Part shown: piece after piece, positions 54,786 to 64,000 of the stretch
How positions within the stretch are numbered: the stretch's first letter is position 1
Layout: each line of letters begins with the position of its first letter
Source: Chryseolinea soli
GTDB lineage: Bacteria > Bacteroidota > Bacteroidia > Cytophagales > Cyclobacteriaceae
Length of the DNA stretch: 64,000 nucleotides
Reading direction: 5' to 3'
NCBI RefSeq assembly: GCF_003589925.1
Contig: NZ_CP032382.1
Coordinates: forward strand, 7,378,001-7,442,000
Notes under the pieces: model-generated
The model's database searches: none
What the model was told of the DNA's origin: nothing
What the model saw: the letters and a program-made list of their open reading frames with translations, nothing else
Program-made: the position numbers and the translations under genes

Positions 54786-57149
54786 ATGAAAACATTTTTA
54801 CTGTCTGCGTGGTTGTTGTTGCTTTCAACAACCTGCGCTTTGTGTGCGGTGACCGTTACTTTTAAAGTAAACGGTTTAACAAGTTTTGATGTACCCCTGC
54901 CGAATGGATCGAGTAATATGTCTTATACCATCGATATGTCGAAGCCGCATACGCAGGCGATCGGCGATGGTTGGATTTATCTTTACGTCAAACCAGCCAA
55001 TGGCACGGCCGTACGCCTTACCCTTGGGGAATTCGTTCCAGCCAGTTCCTGGAACCCGTCGGGGTCCAACGATATTTTCAGCGGCAGCTATGTTTTTGGT
55101 ATCATGCCGGGCCAGCTCGACTACAAGAACGGCGTCGTCTATGCGCAGTTCGAGGAGAATACAACCGGAATTAATACCAAAAGCGCCGATGTTACGGCGC
55201 GTATTCCGGTGTATGAGAATATCATTACCGCGCCTTCCAAAACACTGTTTGAAGGTGCTGGCGACCCCGGCGCGATTACTGGCAATTTGCCAAAGGGCGG
55301 CACGGGCTCGTACACCTACCAGTGGGAGTCCAGCACTACCAGCTCATCCTCCGGGTACAGCAATATTTCGGGGGCTACCAGCATGAGCTACGATCCACCG
55401 AGTTTTAGCGCGCCCACCACGACGACCACCACCTACTACCGCCGCAAGGCTACCTCTGGAGGCGTCACGGCCAACAGCAACGTTGTGTCCATTACCAAAT
55501 CGCCAGCACCGCTTGCCAACAACACCATCTCCTACGCGGGGACGGCCACGTTTACTGACTCGGGCGACCCTACCACCATAAGCGGCTCCACACCCAGCGG
55601 TGGCAGCGGGAGCTTTGTATACCAATGGCAGTGGGCCAACCTGGCCAACCCATCGGGTTTTACGGACATAGCGGGCGCTACCGGCCAACACTATGATCCG
55701 CCTGCCGTTTCGATCACCCAGTATTTCAGACGCAAGGTCACCTCGGGTGGCTCGTCAAGCTTTAGCAATGTGATCACCATCACCATTCAGCGCGCGGGCA
55801 CGACGATGGCCAACCCGATCGACCTCGGCAATTTCAATATGTGCAGCTACTACAGCGCCATGTCGTACAACTTTCCCGAATACGGCTACGGCAACGAGTA
55901 TGGCAACCAAACCGACGACGTGTTTCACAAGTTCAATCTCACCGCCGAGGCAAAAGTGTCGATCATGAACTGCAAGCAGGACGGTGTGTCGGGCACCATC
56001 GCGCTGTTGAATGCTTCCGGTAATGTGGTGCCATACAGCGCGTTTTTGTTCTCGTGCGATGTAGGCGTTGAACTTGTCTACTTCCTTCAGCCGGGTGTCT
56101 ACTATGTAGTGAGCGAAGGCAATGGCGGCTTTGATGACACGAACTATTTACCACTGGCGATCAGCGCGGTTCCGATCTTTACAACGTCATCGGATGTGAC
56201 CATCGCGGCAGGCAACTCAACCACGTTGCAGGCGTTTGGCACTGGCGTCACCTACGCATGGTCGCCGGCAACAGGGCTAAGCTCAACCACGGGTGCGAGC
56301 GTCGTAGCCTCCCCTATCGTAACCACAACCTATATGGTGAGGGCCATCTCGCCCAACGGCTGCGACGATTTTAAATACATTACCGTCAACGTAACAGGAT
56401 CGCCCGGCAGCACGTTTGCCAACCCCCTGGCTGTTAACGTCGGAGGTTGCGGCTATACTTCACCGTTCCTTGACCCTACAGGTTACGGAAACGACTACGG
56501 CGGACCGTCTGAAGATATCTATTTCAAATTCACGTTGGCCAGCGCGTCGGAGGTTTCCATGTGGATCTGGACCGGACAAAATAATTTACACCTTGTGCTG
56601 TTGAACAGCGCGGGAACGTTCGTGGACGAGCAATACTATTCATGGGTCGACTCCGGCGATGACGCTGGAACGTACGTTCTCGTGTTAACCGACGGCACCC
56701 CGCTGAAACCCACGCTGGCGGCCGGCACATATTACCTGGTGGTCGAAGGATCAAATGGCAATTTGCCCTTTGGCGTTGTCATCGAAACACCCACCGGCTA
56801 CAGTTGCCGCAAGGCTACCCAGCAAACCAAGGAATCGCTCCACGGTGGAACACAACCGGCGACCGTGGCATCCGCCGAAACGGCCGGCACACTGATCGAG
56901 CCGGAGACAGAAGAATCGGACGCTACCGTCTACCCCAACCCTGTAAAAGATCTTGTAACACTTTCTTTTAAGCAAGACGGACCCGCCACGGTTCATTTCA
57001 TGACCAGCAGCGGCATGAGCGTGAAGCAGGCAACCACGGAGGGAAAATCGCCGACGATAAACGTAAGCGACCTGCCCACAGGTTTGTATCTGTTGAAGAT
57101 CGTTCAAGGCTATTCCGTGTATCGCAAAAAGCTATTGATTGAAAAGTAA
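54786..57149 (+). CDS. secreted Ig-like protein with T9SS sorting domain
   Basis: A 787-residue exported protein with signal peptide (KTFLLSAWLLLLSTTCALCA). An N-terminal beta domain (about 22-140) precedes tandem PKD/Ig-like repeats with the PTGGxGSxxYQW pattern (LPKGGTGSYTYQWESS, TPSGGSGSFVYQWQW; each ends in YYRRKATSGG or YFRRKVTSGG). Two repeats resembling pre-peptidase C-terminal domains then carry YGYGNEYGNQTDDVFHKFNL and YGNDYGGPSEDIYFKF. The last 80 residues (VYPNPVKDLVTLSFKQDG ... LPTGLYLLKIVQGYSVYRKKLLIEK) are a type A T9SS sorting domain. It is a likely cell-surface adhesin or carbohydrate-binding protein without recognised catalytic residues. Confidence 0.88.
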   Translation: MKTFLLSAWLLLLSTTCALCAVTVTFKVNGLTSFDVPLPNGSSNMSYTIDMSKPHTQAIGDGWIYLYVKPANGTAVRLTLGEFVPASSWNPSGSNDIFSGSYVFGIMPGQLDYKNGVVYAQFEENTTGINTKSADVTARIPVYENIITAPSKTLFEGAGDPGAITGNLPKGGTGSYTYQWESSTTSSSSGYSNISGATSMSYDPPSFSAPTTTTTTYYRRKATSGGVTANSNVVSITKSPAPLANNTISYAGTATFTDSGDPTTISGSTPSGGSGSFVYQWQWANLANPSGFTDIAGATGQHYDPPAVSITQYFRRKVTSGGSSSFSNVITITIQRAGTTMANPIDLGNFNMCSYYSAMSYNFPEYGYGNEYGNQTDDVFHKFNLTAEAKVSIMNCKQDGVSGTIALLNASGNVVPYSAFLFSCDVGVELVYFLQPGVYYVVSEGNGGFDDTNYLPLAISAVPIFTTSSDVTIAAGNSTTLQAFGTGVTYAWSPATGLSSTTGASVVASPIVTTTYMVRAISPNGCDDFKYITVNVTGSPGSTFANPLAVNVGGCGYTSPFLDPTGYGNDYGGPSEDIYFKFTLASASEVSMWIWTGQNNLHLVLLNSAGTFVDEQYYSWVDSGDDAGTYVLVLTDGTPLKPTLAAGTYYLVVEGSNGNLPFGVVIETPTGYSCRKATQQTKESLHGGTQPATVASAETAGTLIEPETEESDATVYPNPVKDLVTLSFKQDGPATVHFMTSSGMSVKQATTEGKSPTINVSDLPTGLYLLKIVQGYSVYRKKLLIEK

Positions 57150-57202
57150 CCCTTCGCCAGAATCAGGCGGGCTTTACCGTGAGCAGTAAAAGGCAAAGAT
57201 TG

Positions 57203-57234
57203 GAAGGGCAGCGGCGTGCTGCCCTTCTTTTTTG
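57203..57234 (+). terminator. rho-independent terminator after the T9SS protein gene
   Basis: A perfect 10-bp stem GAAGGGCAGC/GCTGCCCTTC with a 5-nt loop followed by seven U. Confidence 0.92.
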
Positions 57235-57358
57235 TTTATTCCATTTATCACACAGGCTACCAACGCCGGCGGCATACGCATGGATAAAGGCGTTGTAAAG
57301 ACAGCAAAATTCTGAAAAGGCGTGTACCTTTGAGTGTTTAAATATCAATCATATCTCC

Positions 57359-58444
57359 ATGAAAACATTCCCGTTGCTGCTCGCGTTGTTGTGGATACCC
57401 TTTTCGGTGATGGCGCAAGATTACCTGGTCCGGTTTAAGAAGAATGGAAAATATGGATACAAAAATGAAAAGGATCAAATCATTATCCCCGCCAAATACG
57501 ATTTCTCCAGCGACTTTTATGGAAAATTAACGCCGGTCAAATTGAATCATACGTGGGGATTCATTAACAAAAAAGGAGTCCTGGTAACGCCTTTAAAATA
57601 TGATTCCGCAGACGACTACTTTCCCAGCACAGACAGGGCCTGGGTGCTGTACAAAGGCAAAGCCGGAATGATCGACGGCACGGGAAAGGAAGTTATTCCG
57701 ACAAAGTATGATGCCTTGGGCCATGCGTTCGGCTACGGCGTAGATTATATACGAAACAACAAAAAGTATGGCCTCATCTCCAAAGATGGCGTGGAACTCG
57801 CGTCACCCCAATATGACTCCATGACCGTGGATTATGCGTGGAGGGAAAACAGGATCGGTGTAAGACTAAATGGAAAATGGGGATTTATAGACCTCGAAGG
57901 AAATCTAAAGGTACCGTGCCGGTATGATGCGGTCGAAGAATTCCAGGAAGGTCATGCCTTAGTGACCCTGAACACAAAAAAGGGATTTGTCAATCGCGAG
58001 GGCGTGGAAATTATCCCTCCGGTTTATGATGAAGCGACCACCTTCTACCGCTATGCGGCCGCCGTGAAACGCGATGGCAAATGGGGATTTGTCAATGAAA
58101 AGGGAGAAGTGCTTGGCAAAATCGAGTATCAATCCGTTGGTGAATTCAGATTTGACAAATTTGCAGCCGTAGAATTGGATGGCCATTGGGGTATGGTGGA
58201 CACGGAGGGAAATGTGGTAGTCCCACTCCGATTTAGTAGCGTAAAAATTGTGTTTACCGATGACCAGAAAAATGTCTTTGTCGCCACCCGGCTCGGCGGC
58301 CGATGGGGCGTCGTGGACACAAAAGGAAACACGATCGCTCAACAAAAGTATGACGAGATCTACCTCGACTACGATAAGATTGCGTTTAAGCTAGACGGGA
58401 AACAAGGTTATATTGATAAGGACGGAAAAGAAGTGTGGCGATAG
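57359..58444 (+). CDS. WG-repeat exported protein
   Basis: A 361-residue exported protein with signal peptide (KTFPLLLALLWIPFSVMAQ). The rest is about ten WG-type repeats: GKYGYKNEKDQIIIPAKYD, HTWGFINKKGVLVTPLKYD, GKWGFIDLEGNLKVPCRYD, GHWGMVDTEGNVVVPLRF and GRWGVVDTKGNTIAQQKYD. Each is W/Y-G-(F/Y/V)-(I/V)-x-x-x-G-x-(L/V)-(I/V)-P-x-x-(Y/F)-D. WG repeats form a beta-rich solenoid in many exported bacterial proteins of unknown function. It has its own transcription unit after the terminator at 57203. Confidence 0.93.
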   Translation: MKTFPLLLALLWIPFSVMAQDYLVRFKKNGKYGYKNEKDQIIIPAKYDFSSDFYGKLTPVKLNHTWGFINKKGVLVTPLKYDSADDYFPSTDRAWVLYKGKAGMIDGTGKEVIPTKYDALGHAFGYGVDYIRNNKKYGLISKDGVELASPQYDSMTVDYAWRENRIGVRLNGKWGFIDLEGNLKVPCRYDAVEEFQEGHALVTLNTKKGFVNREGVEIIPPVYDEATTFYRYAAAVKRDGKWGFVNEKGEVLGKIEYQSVGEFRFDKFAAVELDGHWGMVDTEGNVVVPLRFSSVKIVFTDDQKNVFVATRLGGRWGVVDTKGNTIAQQKYDEIYLDYDKIAFKLDGKQGYIDKDGKEVWR

Positions 58445-58479
58445 ACGGCGCAGGACAATCATCATTCTCCTTTCATCCC

Positions 58480-61400
58480 TCAAAAACTAAATCCAACCCG
58501 AAACACCCCTCGCGGAGATTCTTCGTGTTCCTCTTTTGGCATAAACACACCTAAGGAAAACACCAAGGCATCTACCGGCGCAACCCAAAGCCCACCGCCA
58601 TAACTGTTATGCCAGGCTTCGGATGATTCGCCGATCAGCCATACCCGGCCATAATCGAAGCCGCCAAACATACCCAGCGTAAACGGCAGGATCCGGTTGA
58701 CACTGCTGCTGATCCGCCAGCGAACGTCGGTGCTTTGCCAGTAGGCGATGTCGCCATAGAACCGTTCGGTGCGATAACCCCGCAAGCCCAGCGATCCGCC
58801 AAGCGTCGGCATCTGAAAGAATTCATAACCCTTCCCGAAGTTCTGTCCATAACCAATCTGTGTTCCGATGATCAGATTCTCCTTCCGGTCGATAGCCTTG
58901 AAGACGGCGAGCTGTGAACGCAGCGACGTAAAACTTTTGGAATCCTTGATATTATCCATCCAACTCAAGGTCGTGTTGAACCGGACCCCGGCGTGCGGTG
59001 CAAACAAATTGTCGACGTTGTTGTAGTGAAATCCAAGCTCGGCCCCGGCGAAATATTTCCGGTCAAATATTTCTGCGTTTTCTCCCTGACCGTAGATCCG
59101 GATATAACGCCCGGCAGTATTCTGAATATTCGAAGCCGTAAAGGTGGGGCCGAGGGTGAAGTAGCCACCCACGCCTGCAAAACGTTTCTTAATGGCCGGA
59201 TACAAGCGAATCAATCCTTGCCGCACCCGGTAGAAGTTGGGATTGTTTACCGGCCGCTGCGTTTCGTTGCCAAGGCCGGCAAAGTTGAAAGCAAAACTGG
59301 GTCCATGATACTGCGCGTCGAGATAGAAATCCCAGTTCTTCACCACGTTGAGGAAGTCGCCCTCATAGTTGGCCTTGAAGGCCAGCGTTCCCGTGGCAAA
59401 CGAAGCCCCCATACGCTGAAGGGACGCATAAGGAATCTTCTTAAAGCCGTGCTTCACCAAATTCATAGTTCCTCCAAACAAGAGCTGATCGTCGGGGTTA
59501 AACCCGATGATGGGAAACGGTATGGCGATGTCATACTCGCTGTCGTAGCCGCGCCGGTCATAAATATTAAAGCGGGCGACATCGGTCCGTTTGTCGCGGG
59601 TCTCGGGTCCTGCATGGAGTGTGTTCTTGCGGAGGTCGTCATACACAAAGGTCTTCCTGCTGCCGCGTGCCACACGCGACTCGTCCGTAAATTCATCGTT
59701 CCCCAATCCACCAATGAGCCGCACGCGGATGCCCTTCGACACATCGCCTTTCACCACAAAGTCATCGTCGTCGCCGTTGCCATACACATCGATCTCGGGC
59801 GTGACGTCGTTCTCAAAGGTTCGCTGATAGAACTGCCGTTTGATCTCCCCTTTCTTGTTTATTTCATAGGCGGTGACTTTGGTATGGTCACTGTCAATGC
59901 GCTCCACTTCAAAACGTTCCCGTTCTTCCGTGCCGATGACATCAACTTTTTGCCCCAGGAACTCATAGTGTGTCCGCGCGATTTTCATCAGGTCGTTGCG
60001 GCGGGTCTTCAGGCTGGTGATGATCCCCGGCGCCGAAAGTTCACGTGCTTTTTGCGGCCAATCGCGGAACGCACCTTCGATGACTTCATCCGTGAGGTGT
60101 TCCTGTATAAATTTCACCTGCGCTTCCCACTGCGCCCAACTGAGCTCGTTCAGAAAGGTCCGGTCAAAAAGCCGCGCGCTCCACGTCGTCCATTTCATGC
60201 TGTTGATCTCCGGGCCATACGATTGAAGTTGACGAAGGAATGGCAGCGTTTGCCGGGCCATGGCCGAAACCAATCCGTCATAGGCCGAAAAAGCCTGATC
60301 GCGGTCGCGGGGAATGGGCCGGTATAGTTTTGAACCATCCTCCTGATCGAAACTCGCCCAGGTCCACTGATCATCGTGCCGGTCCCAATCGCCAAGGAGA
60401 AAGTCGAGTAGCCTGGTGCGCACCGCCCATTCTTCATCCACCTGGTACTTGCTGTCCTTCAAAAGATTGTCGACCATATCCGGCGTGCTCACGATCTTGT
60501 CGGGCGAACCAAAGAAGGGCGCTTCTTTCCAATGCTTTCCGGAAGCACGCTCTTCCACGAGGTGCATGCCTCCGCCAAAGAGCCTGTTATAAACTCCCAG
60601 TCGCGGCTGCGCTGGGATGTAGTACAATCGCGGGTTAGCGTGATAAACATCGATCGCATCCGCGAGGTAGGGAACCGCCAACGGTGCAAAGGGGTGTGTT
60701 GCCAGGAAGTTGTCCTCTACCAGGTATTTGGCCGCCACCATTTTATTAAACGGATAGGGCATAAAACGCGTGGCGTCCTTCGTCATCCCACGGAACGCGT
60801 AGTCGCGGCCGTTGGCATCTTGCACGCGAAGAGAGTTGGTCTGATTGCCCCCTCCTTGTTTGACCGGCGTGACACCCCCCTTAAACGTGTTCATGTCCAG
60901 CACGGGAAACTTATATTGCTCCAGATAAAGATCGCGGTGGTGGGCGCCGAGGAAGAATTTATGAAACCCTCCAATCGGCTTCACACTATTGCTCGTGACG
61001 GCCTGCGTCGTAGAGTCCTGGTGCTGATCGTATTCGGGAAAGGACGTCTGAAGCACTTCGTTGGCGAGCGGCAGGTTATCTTTTATTTTTTTCTGGAACA
61101 CCAGTGTCTCCGTTGTCCCTTCTGCATTCACCTCATAAAACTGCACCCACGTCTCCCCTCCTTCGTAGAACGAAAGCGTACTATAGCCCAGAGCACCCGA
61201 TGCAAATTCTGAACCCCGACCCAGATCGACCGGACTGGTCTTTGATGCACTTCCGCTGACAATAAACTGCTGACCGTCGCGGTCGATATATTGCAAGGCG
61301 TGTTCATGACCGCTGGCAAAGATGAAGCTTCCATTTTTATTCGCGCTGGCCAATAGTGCCGTGCGGAGTTCTTTGTAGTCCTGGTGCGCAAGATCTTGCT

Positions 61401-62265
61401 TCGATCCGATACTGGCTCTGAAAAAGGCGGCTAAACTGCCGATGCCCGGAAGGGGTACCCACCACTTGGGATTGATGTCGGTGAGTGGAAACAAGTGTTG
61501 CTTCACCGTAAACCCACCACCATGCGGGCCGTACGTGTAGGGCGGGTGGTGCAGGGCGATGATCAAATTCTGGTTACGGTATTTACGCACCATGTTTTCA
61601 AAAATAAAACGGAAGCTCGCCTTGTTACGGGCCGCACATCCATCATTCATTTTTGGTTCCACATCAGAATCTCCCAACCACCATTGCGAATCGACCACCA
61701 GGATCACGACGTTGTCGTTCAGTTCTATCGCTTCGGGACCCGAGCAGCCATCGTCGGGCAGGAAATAGTTTTCCCAATCGTCTTTGTCCTTCACGCCACG
61801 ATGGGTGTTGAGATAGGATTCCACAAAATTCTCCTGGCTATGCAACCCGCTCTGACCCCAGCCGCGCCAGTCGTGATTTCCAGGGACAAAAACGGGGCGT
61901 CCTTTAAAATCGTCGAGCATCTGCAGTTGGGCGAGGATGCGTTGTTCCGCATCGGCGCGTTTTGCCTGCTCTTCCTTGGGCGGCATCCCGTATTCATAAA
62001 TGTTGTCGCCCAGAAACAAAACGGAGCTATTGATGGATGCCGACCCGAGTTTGGACTTCAGGTATTTGATAACTCCCCCGCTGCCGGGTTCTGTTGCGTT
62101 TCCGGCATCGCCAAGCAAGTACATGGTATGTTTGAGTACCAGATTGGGAGATGGAGTTGCGTTTTTCCATTGCCGCGCTTCCTTTGAATATTGTCGTTTA
62201 TAGGATGCGCAGGAGGCCAGGAACAACAGGAGTAAAAGCGTTTGGGAGGGTAGACTTTTGTTCAT
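58480..62265 (-). CDS. metallophosphoesterase / kinase-like / Omp85 (TamA-type) fusion lipoprotein
   Basis: A 1261-residue lipoprotein (lipobox LASC). Residues 45-370 form a calcineurin-like metallophosphoesterase: LLGDAGN, FLGDNIYEYG, PGNHDWRGWG, ALHHPPYTYG and SGHEHALQY carry its metal ligands. Residues 425-780 contain LLDFLLGDWDRHDDQWTW and RPIPRDRDQAFSAYDG. These resemble the GDxDRH catalytic loop and metal-binding Asp of atypical (CotH/Fam20/HipA-like) kinases, although no ATP-grip loop is certain. From about 900 on, beta strands end in an Omp85/surface-antigen barrel (GGSLGLRGYRTERFYGD, FGGFDYGRVW, C-terminal FRVGFSF). The barrel would place the other domains at the outer membrane. Substrates are unknown. 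Confidence 0.87.
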   Translation of the reverse strand: MNKSLPSQTLLLLLFLASCASYKRQYSKEARQWKNATPSPNLVLKHTMYLLGDAGNATEPGSGGVIKYLKSKLGSASINSSVLFLGDNIYEYGMPPKEEQAKRADAEQRILAQLQMLDDFKGRPVFVPGNHDWRGWGQSGLHSQENFVESYLNTHRGVKDKDDWENYFLPDDGCSGPEAIELNDNVVILVVDSQWWLGDSDVEPKMNDGCAARNKASFRFIFENMVRKYRNQNLIIALHHPPYTYGPHGGGFTVKQHLFPLTDINPKWWVPLPGIGSLAAFFRASIGSKQDLAHQDYKELRTALLASANKNGSFIFASGHEHALQYIDRDGQQFIVSGSASKTSPVDLGRGSEFASGALGYSTLSFYEGGETWVQFYEVNAEGTTETLVFQKKIKDNLPLANEVLQTSFPEYDQHQDSTTQAVTSNSVKPIGGFHKFFLGAHHRDLYLEQYKFPVLDMNTFKGGVTPVKQGGGNQTNSLRVQDANGRDYAFRGMTKDATRFMPYPFNKMVAAKYLVEDNFLATHPFAPLAVPYLADAIDVYHANPRLYYIPAQPRLGVYNRLFGGGMHLVEERASGKHWKEAPFFGSPDKIVSTPDMVDNLLKDSKYQVDEEWAVRTRLLDFLLGDWDRHDDQWTWASFDQEDGSKLYRPIPRDRDQAFSAYDGLVSAMARQTLPFLRQLQSYGPEINSMKWTTWSARLFDRTFLNELSWAQWEAQVKFIQEHLTDEVIEGAFRDWPQKARELSAPGIITSLKTRRNDLMKIARTHYEFLGQKVDVIGTEERERFEVERIDSDHTKVTAYEINKKGEIKRQFYQRTFENDVTPEIDVYGNGDDDDFVVKGDVSKGIRVRLIGGLGNDEFTDESRVARGSRKTFVYDDLRKNTLHAGPETRDKRTDVARFNIYDRRGYDSEYDIAIPFPIIGFNPDDQLLFGGTMNLVKHGFKKIPYASLQRMGASFATGTLAFKANYEGDFLNVVKNWDFYLDAQYHGPSFAFNFAGLGNETQRPVNNPNFYRVRQGLIRLYPAIKKRFAGVGGYFTLGPTFTASNIQNTAGRYIRIYGQGENAEIFDRKYFAGAELGFHYNNVDNLFAPHAGVRFNTTLSWMDNIKDSKSFTSLRSQLAVFKAIDRKENLIIGTQIGYGQNFGKGYEFFQMPTLGGSLGLRGYRTERFYGDIAYWQSTDVRWRISSSVNRILPFTLGMFGGFDYGRVWLIGESSEAWHNSYGGGLWVAPVDALVFSLGVFMPKEEHEESPRGVFRVGFSF

Positions 62266-62655
62266 GTTACTTACCGTAGTCCTTAAATATGGGCTTTTTT
62301 AGTTGAATATGCAGGCTTTTCGTGTCGGCAAAAAAGCGATCAGAAGTTATCCATTCCGACCCGGTTATACAACCGGAGCAGCATTCGGCCAGCCCCGATG
62401 ACAGGGCCGGGAACATCAGGCTAAAAACGGTTCGGAATTTGCCCGCACACTGGTGACTCACCAGGGGGACTTTGTTGTGAAGCTTTGTTGTGAAGCATAA
62501 TTTTATCCACCGGGCTACGAAAAAACATCCGGCGGGTTGTCGTATATTGCAATTAATTCCCCTAAATATTACTCGATTGCTATTCGCGATATCTTCGCTC
62601 CGTCTCACGATCGACAGTAATATAACTTGAGGTTTTTCTGAAGGGCAAAAAGAAT
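62266..62655. other. intergenic region with tandem 13-bp duplication
   Basis: About 390 bp between divergent genes. A perfect direct duplication of TTTGTTGTGAAGC lies at 62471-62496, next to a CTGGTG/CACCAG hairpin at about 62447. A 113-codon minus-strand open frame (62608-62267) ends 1 bp before the fusion gene but has unlikely composition, and I do not call it. The promoters of both genes must lie here. Confidence 0.5.
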
Positions 62656-63585
62656 ATGAACCGAACCGTCCGCCGATTTACGCAATGCACTTTGTTGATA
62701 AGCTTATGCTTGTGCTCGGGTCAAATAGCACGTTGCCAAAATCAAAAACGAAGACCGGGCCTTCCAGGGATGAGTCCTTCCAAATGGATCACGCTTCGAC
62801 ATACACAGGCGCCGGGAAAGGCATACCGGGTTGACGGTTCCCCCACGAAGACGTATACGCAAGAGGATTTCTATTTCAAGATGTGGATCCCGGTGGTTAA
62901 CCTGTCGAAGTTCGCGCTGCTACTGGGTCCGCAATACCGCACCGAGCAACTTGAATTTCAAAGCGACGGAGAGAACCCCCTCCGCCCTCTGGGAGGCTGG
63001 AACCTTCGCTCGATGGGACTTGATGTACGCTCGTGCCTTAGTGTCGATAGCCTCGCCTGGCTTGCCTTTAACGCTAACATCAACCAAAGCGGAAATCTTC
63101 ATGATCAACCGCATGACAACGTTCCCATCAACTATACGTTCTCATCCGTCTATCTCAAGCGCACCGCTCCGAACCGGGAGATCGGTTTTGGCTTTATGTT
63201 GAATAAGAGCTTCAACCGTTTCACCGTCCTCCCGGTTTTTATGTTTAACTACAATTATTCATCGAAAGGTGGCATTGAAATAAATCTGCCCTACAAGATC
63301 GCCTTGCGACGGAATCTTTCACCCACGGATATTCTTTATGTCAGGGCCGAAGCCGTTACGCGCGCGTATTGGATCAACAACGGCACGCAGCCCTATGCGT
63401 TCAGAAGAACGGAGGCCGATTTGGGCATTGCCTACAACAAACAATTCACAAAGTTGATCGGTGCCGAAGCCTTTGGAGGCTATCGCCGCAACATCAGCAC
63501 GCACCTGCCCGGCGAAGTGACCGCGGTAAGAACCTCCGGATTTGTATTCCAACTGGAACTCTATTTGAGGTCGCCGTTCCAATAA
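62656..63585 (+). CDS. hypothetical outer-membrane beta-barrel protein (DUF6268-like)
   Basis: A 309-residue exported protein with signal peptide (up to about residue 27). It alternates amphipathic strands typical of small outer-membrane barrels: DFYFKMWIPVVNLSKFALLLGPQYR, YTFSSVYLKRT, IGFGFMLNKSFNRFTVLPVFMFNYNYSSKGG and an FVFQLELYLRSPFQ end with a C-terminal aromatic. The pattern agrees with DUF6268-type barrels of Bacteroidota. It is divergent from the metallophosphoesterase fusion. Function unknown. Confidence 0.78.
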   Translation: MNRTVRRFTQCTLLISLCLCSGQIARCQNQKRRPGLPGMSPSKWITLRHTQAPGKAYRVDGSPTKTYTQEDFYFKMWIPVVNLSKFALLLGPQYRTEQLEFQSDGENPLRPLGGWNLRSMGLDVRSCLSVDSLAWLAFNANINQSGNLHDQPHDNVPINYTFSSVYLKRTAPNREIGFGFMLNKSFNRFTVLPVFMFNYNYSSKGGIEINLPYKIALRRNLSPTDILYVRAEAVTRAYWINNGTQPYAFRRTEADLGIAYNKQFTKLIGAEAFGGYRRNISTHLPGEVTAVRTSGFVFQLELYLRSPFQ

Positions 63586-63636
63586 ACTTTAATCTTTAGA
63601 GCGAGAATTCATTCCTGACGATCTGGTCATCATCTT

Positions 63637-63664
63637 CAGTAGCCAGTAGTCAGTAGCCAGCAGT
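63637..63664 (+). repeat. heptamer tandem repeat CAGTAGY
   Basis: Four 7-bp units (CAGTAGC, CAGTAGT, CAGTAGC, CAGCAGT) lie 52 bp after the stop of the gene at 62656. The repeat unit differs from that at 28321 but has the same 7-bp period and a similar position after a gene. Confidence 0.7.
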
Positions 63665-63803
63665 CAGAAAAGTAAATCTGCGGGTTTGGGTCTGTTGAAA
63701 GGGAATTTCGTTTCCAGGTATTCCCTGCGTATTGCAAAGACCTGGTCAATCCCTTAATTTCAGATTACCATTTTTAATTATCTGTAATCTTTCGCGAGAG
63801 ACC

Positions 63804-64000
63804 ATGCCAAATTTTCAATTCATTCCGGTCACGCCTCACCCACTGCTTCGGCCCTTCATTGCGAAGATGTGGGTCTTTGAAAGCGAGGGGCGGATGCCTG
63901 AACTGGATAAAAAATTGATCGTCCCCAATGCTAATTTCAAGTTAGCGTTTGGTTATCGAAAGGGGATCGTGAGCCACATTGGTGATCAGACGTTCACGTT
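63804..64000 (+). CDS. AraC-family regulator with DUF6597-like N-terminal domain (5' part)
   Basis: The first 65 codons of a gene cut by the window end. The sequence FQFIPVTPHPLLRPFIAKMWVFES, then MPELDKKLIVPNANFKLAFGYRKGI and SHIGDQTF, is the typical N-terminal sensor domain (DUF6597-like) of AraC-type activators of Bacteroidota. The C-terminal HTH lies outside the window. It starts at the ATG at 63804, after a 218-bp region with the CAGTAGY repeats. Confidence 0.75.
   Translation, partial: MPNFQFIPVTPHPLLRPFIAKMWVFESEGRMPELDKKLIVPNANFKLAFGYRKGIVSHIGDQTFT

Noticed and set aside
62267..62608. 113-codon minus-strand frame just before the metallophosphoesterase fusion
   Set aside because: Irregular composition with scattered Cys and no domain; it fills the divergent promoter region and contains the 13-bp tandem duplication.

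Overview
The window looks like a chromosomal segment of a free-living member of the Bacteroidota, most likely of the order Cytophagales (Chryseolinea/Ohtaekwangia-like). The main reasons are two large secreted proteins with type IX secretion (T9SS) C-terminal sorting domains, promoters of the Bacteroidota TTG-N19-TAnnTTTG type, many SPII lipoproteins, and MacB/FtsX permeases encoded beside a PadR regulator. No rRNA, tRNA, CRISPR array, transposase or phage gene was recognised. This is an accessory-rich region of short operons, each usually next to its own regulator.

Layout. 0-7 kb: PAS histidine kinase, universal stress protein, VOC protein, a PadR/FtsX-permease cluster and a lipoprotein. 7-12 kb: a complete tripartite drug-efflux operon (HlyD-DHA2-TolC) divergent from its MarR regulator with an operator between them, then an AhpD-like protein. 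12.6-19.4 kb: a 1768-residue SGNH-hydrolase/T9SS surface protein and a DUF4097 protein. 19.8-26.3 kb: a sulfur-linked operon with two tandem formylglycine-type arylsulfatases and an M28-like peptidase. 26.3-34 kb: small regulators and enzymes (CGNR, Crp/Fnr, PhzF/HxlR, TMEM175, RidA, GH35-like, esterase, GNAT). 34-43 kb: DUF1080, an MFS/DeoR divergent pair with three operator copies, CorA, and a Gfo/Idh/MocA-GH31 operon in which the GH31 gene is frameshifted. 43-48 kb: MarR plus a rifampin-phosphotransferase-like enzyme, and a CPBP protease. 48-64 kb: lipoproteins, a PQQ-dependent dehydrogenase/cytochrome c fusion, MFS, a (TAG)19 microsatellite, a T9SS protein, a WG-repeat protein, a metallophosphoesterase/kinase-like/Omp85 fusion and the start of an AraC-type regulator.

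The standout is the leader of the arylsulfatase operon (25.8-26.3 kb, minus strand). It contains, in order, a SAM-I riboswitch whose four stems can all be drawn, then 11 bases later a 30-codon open reading frame ending in five consecutive cysteine codons and a stop, then four hairpins, then the sulfatase start codon. This suggests a two-input sulfur sensor (SAM by aptamer, charged Cys-tRNA by leader translation) controlling sulfate-ester scavenging. The riboswitch and the ORF are read directly from the sequence; the regulatory logic is inference.
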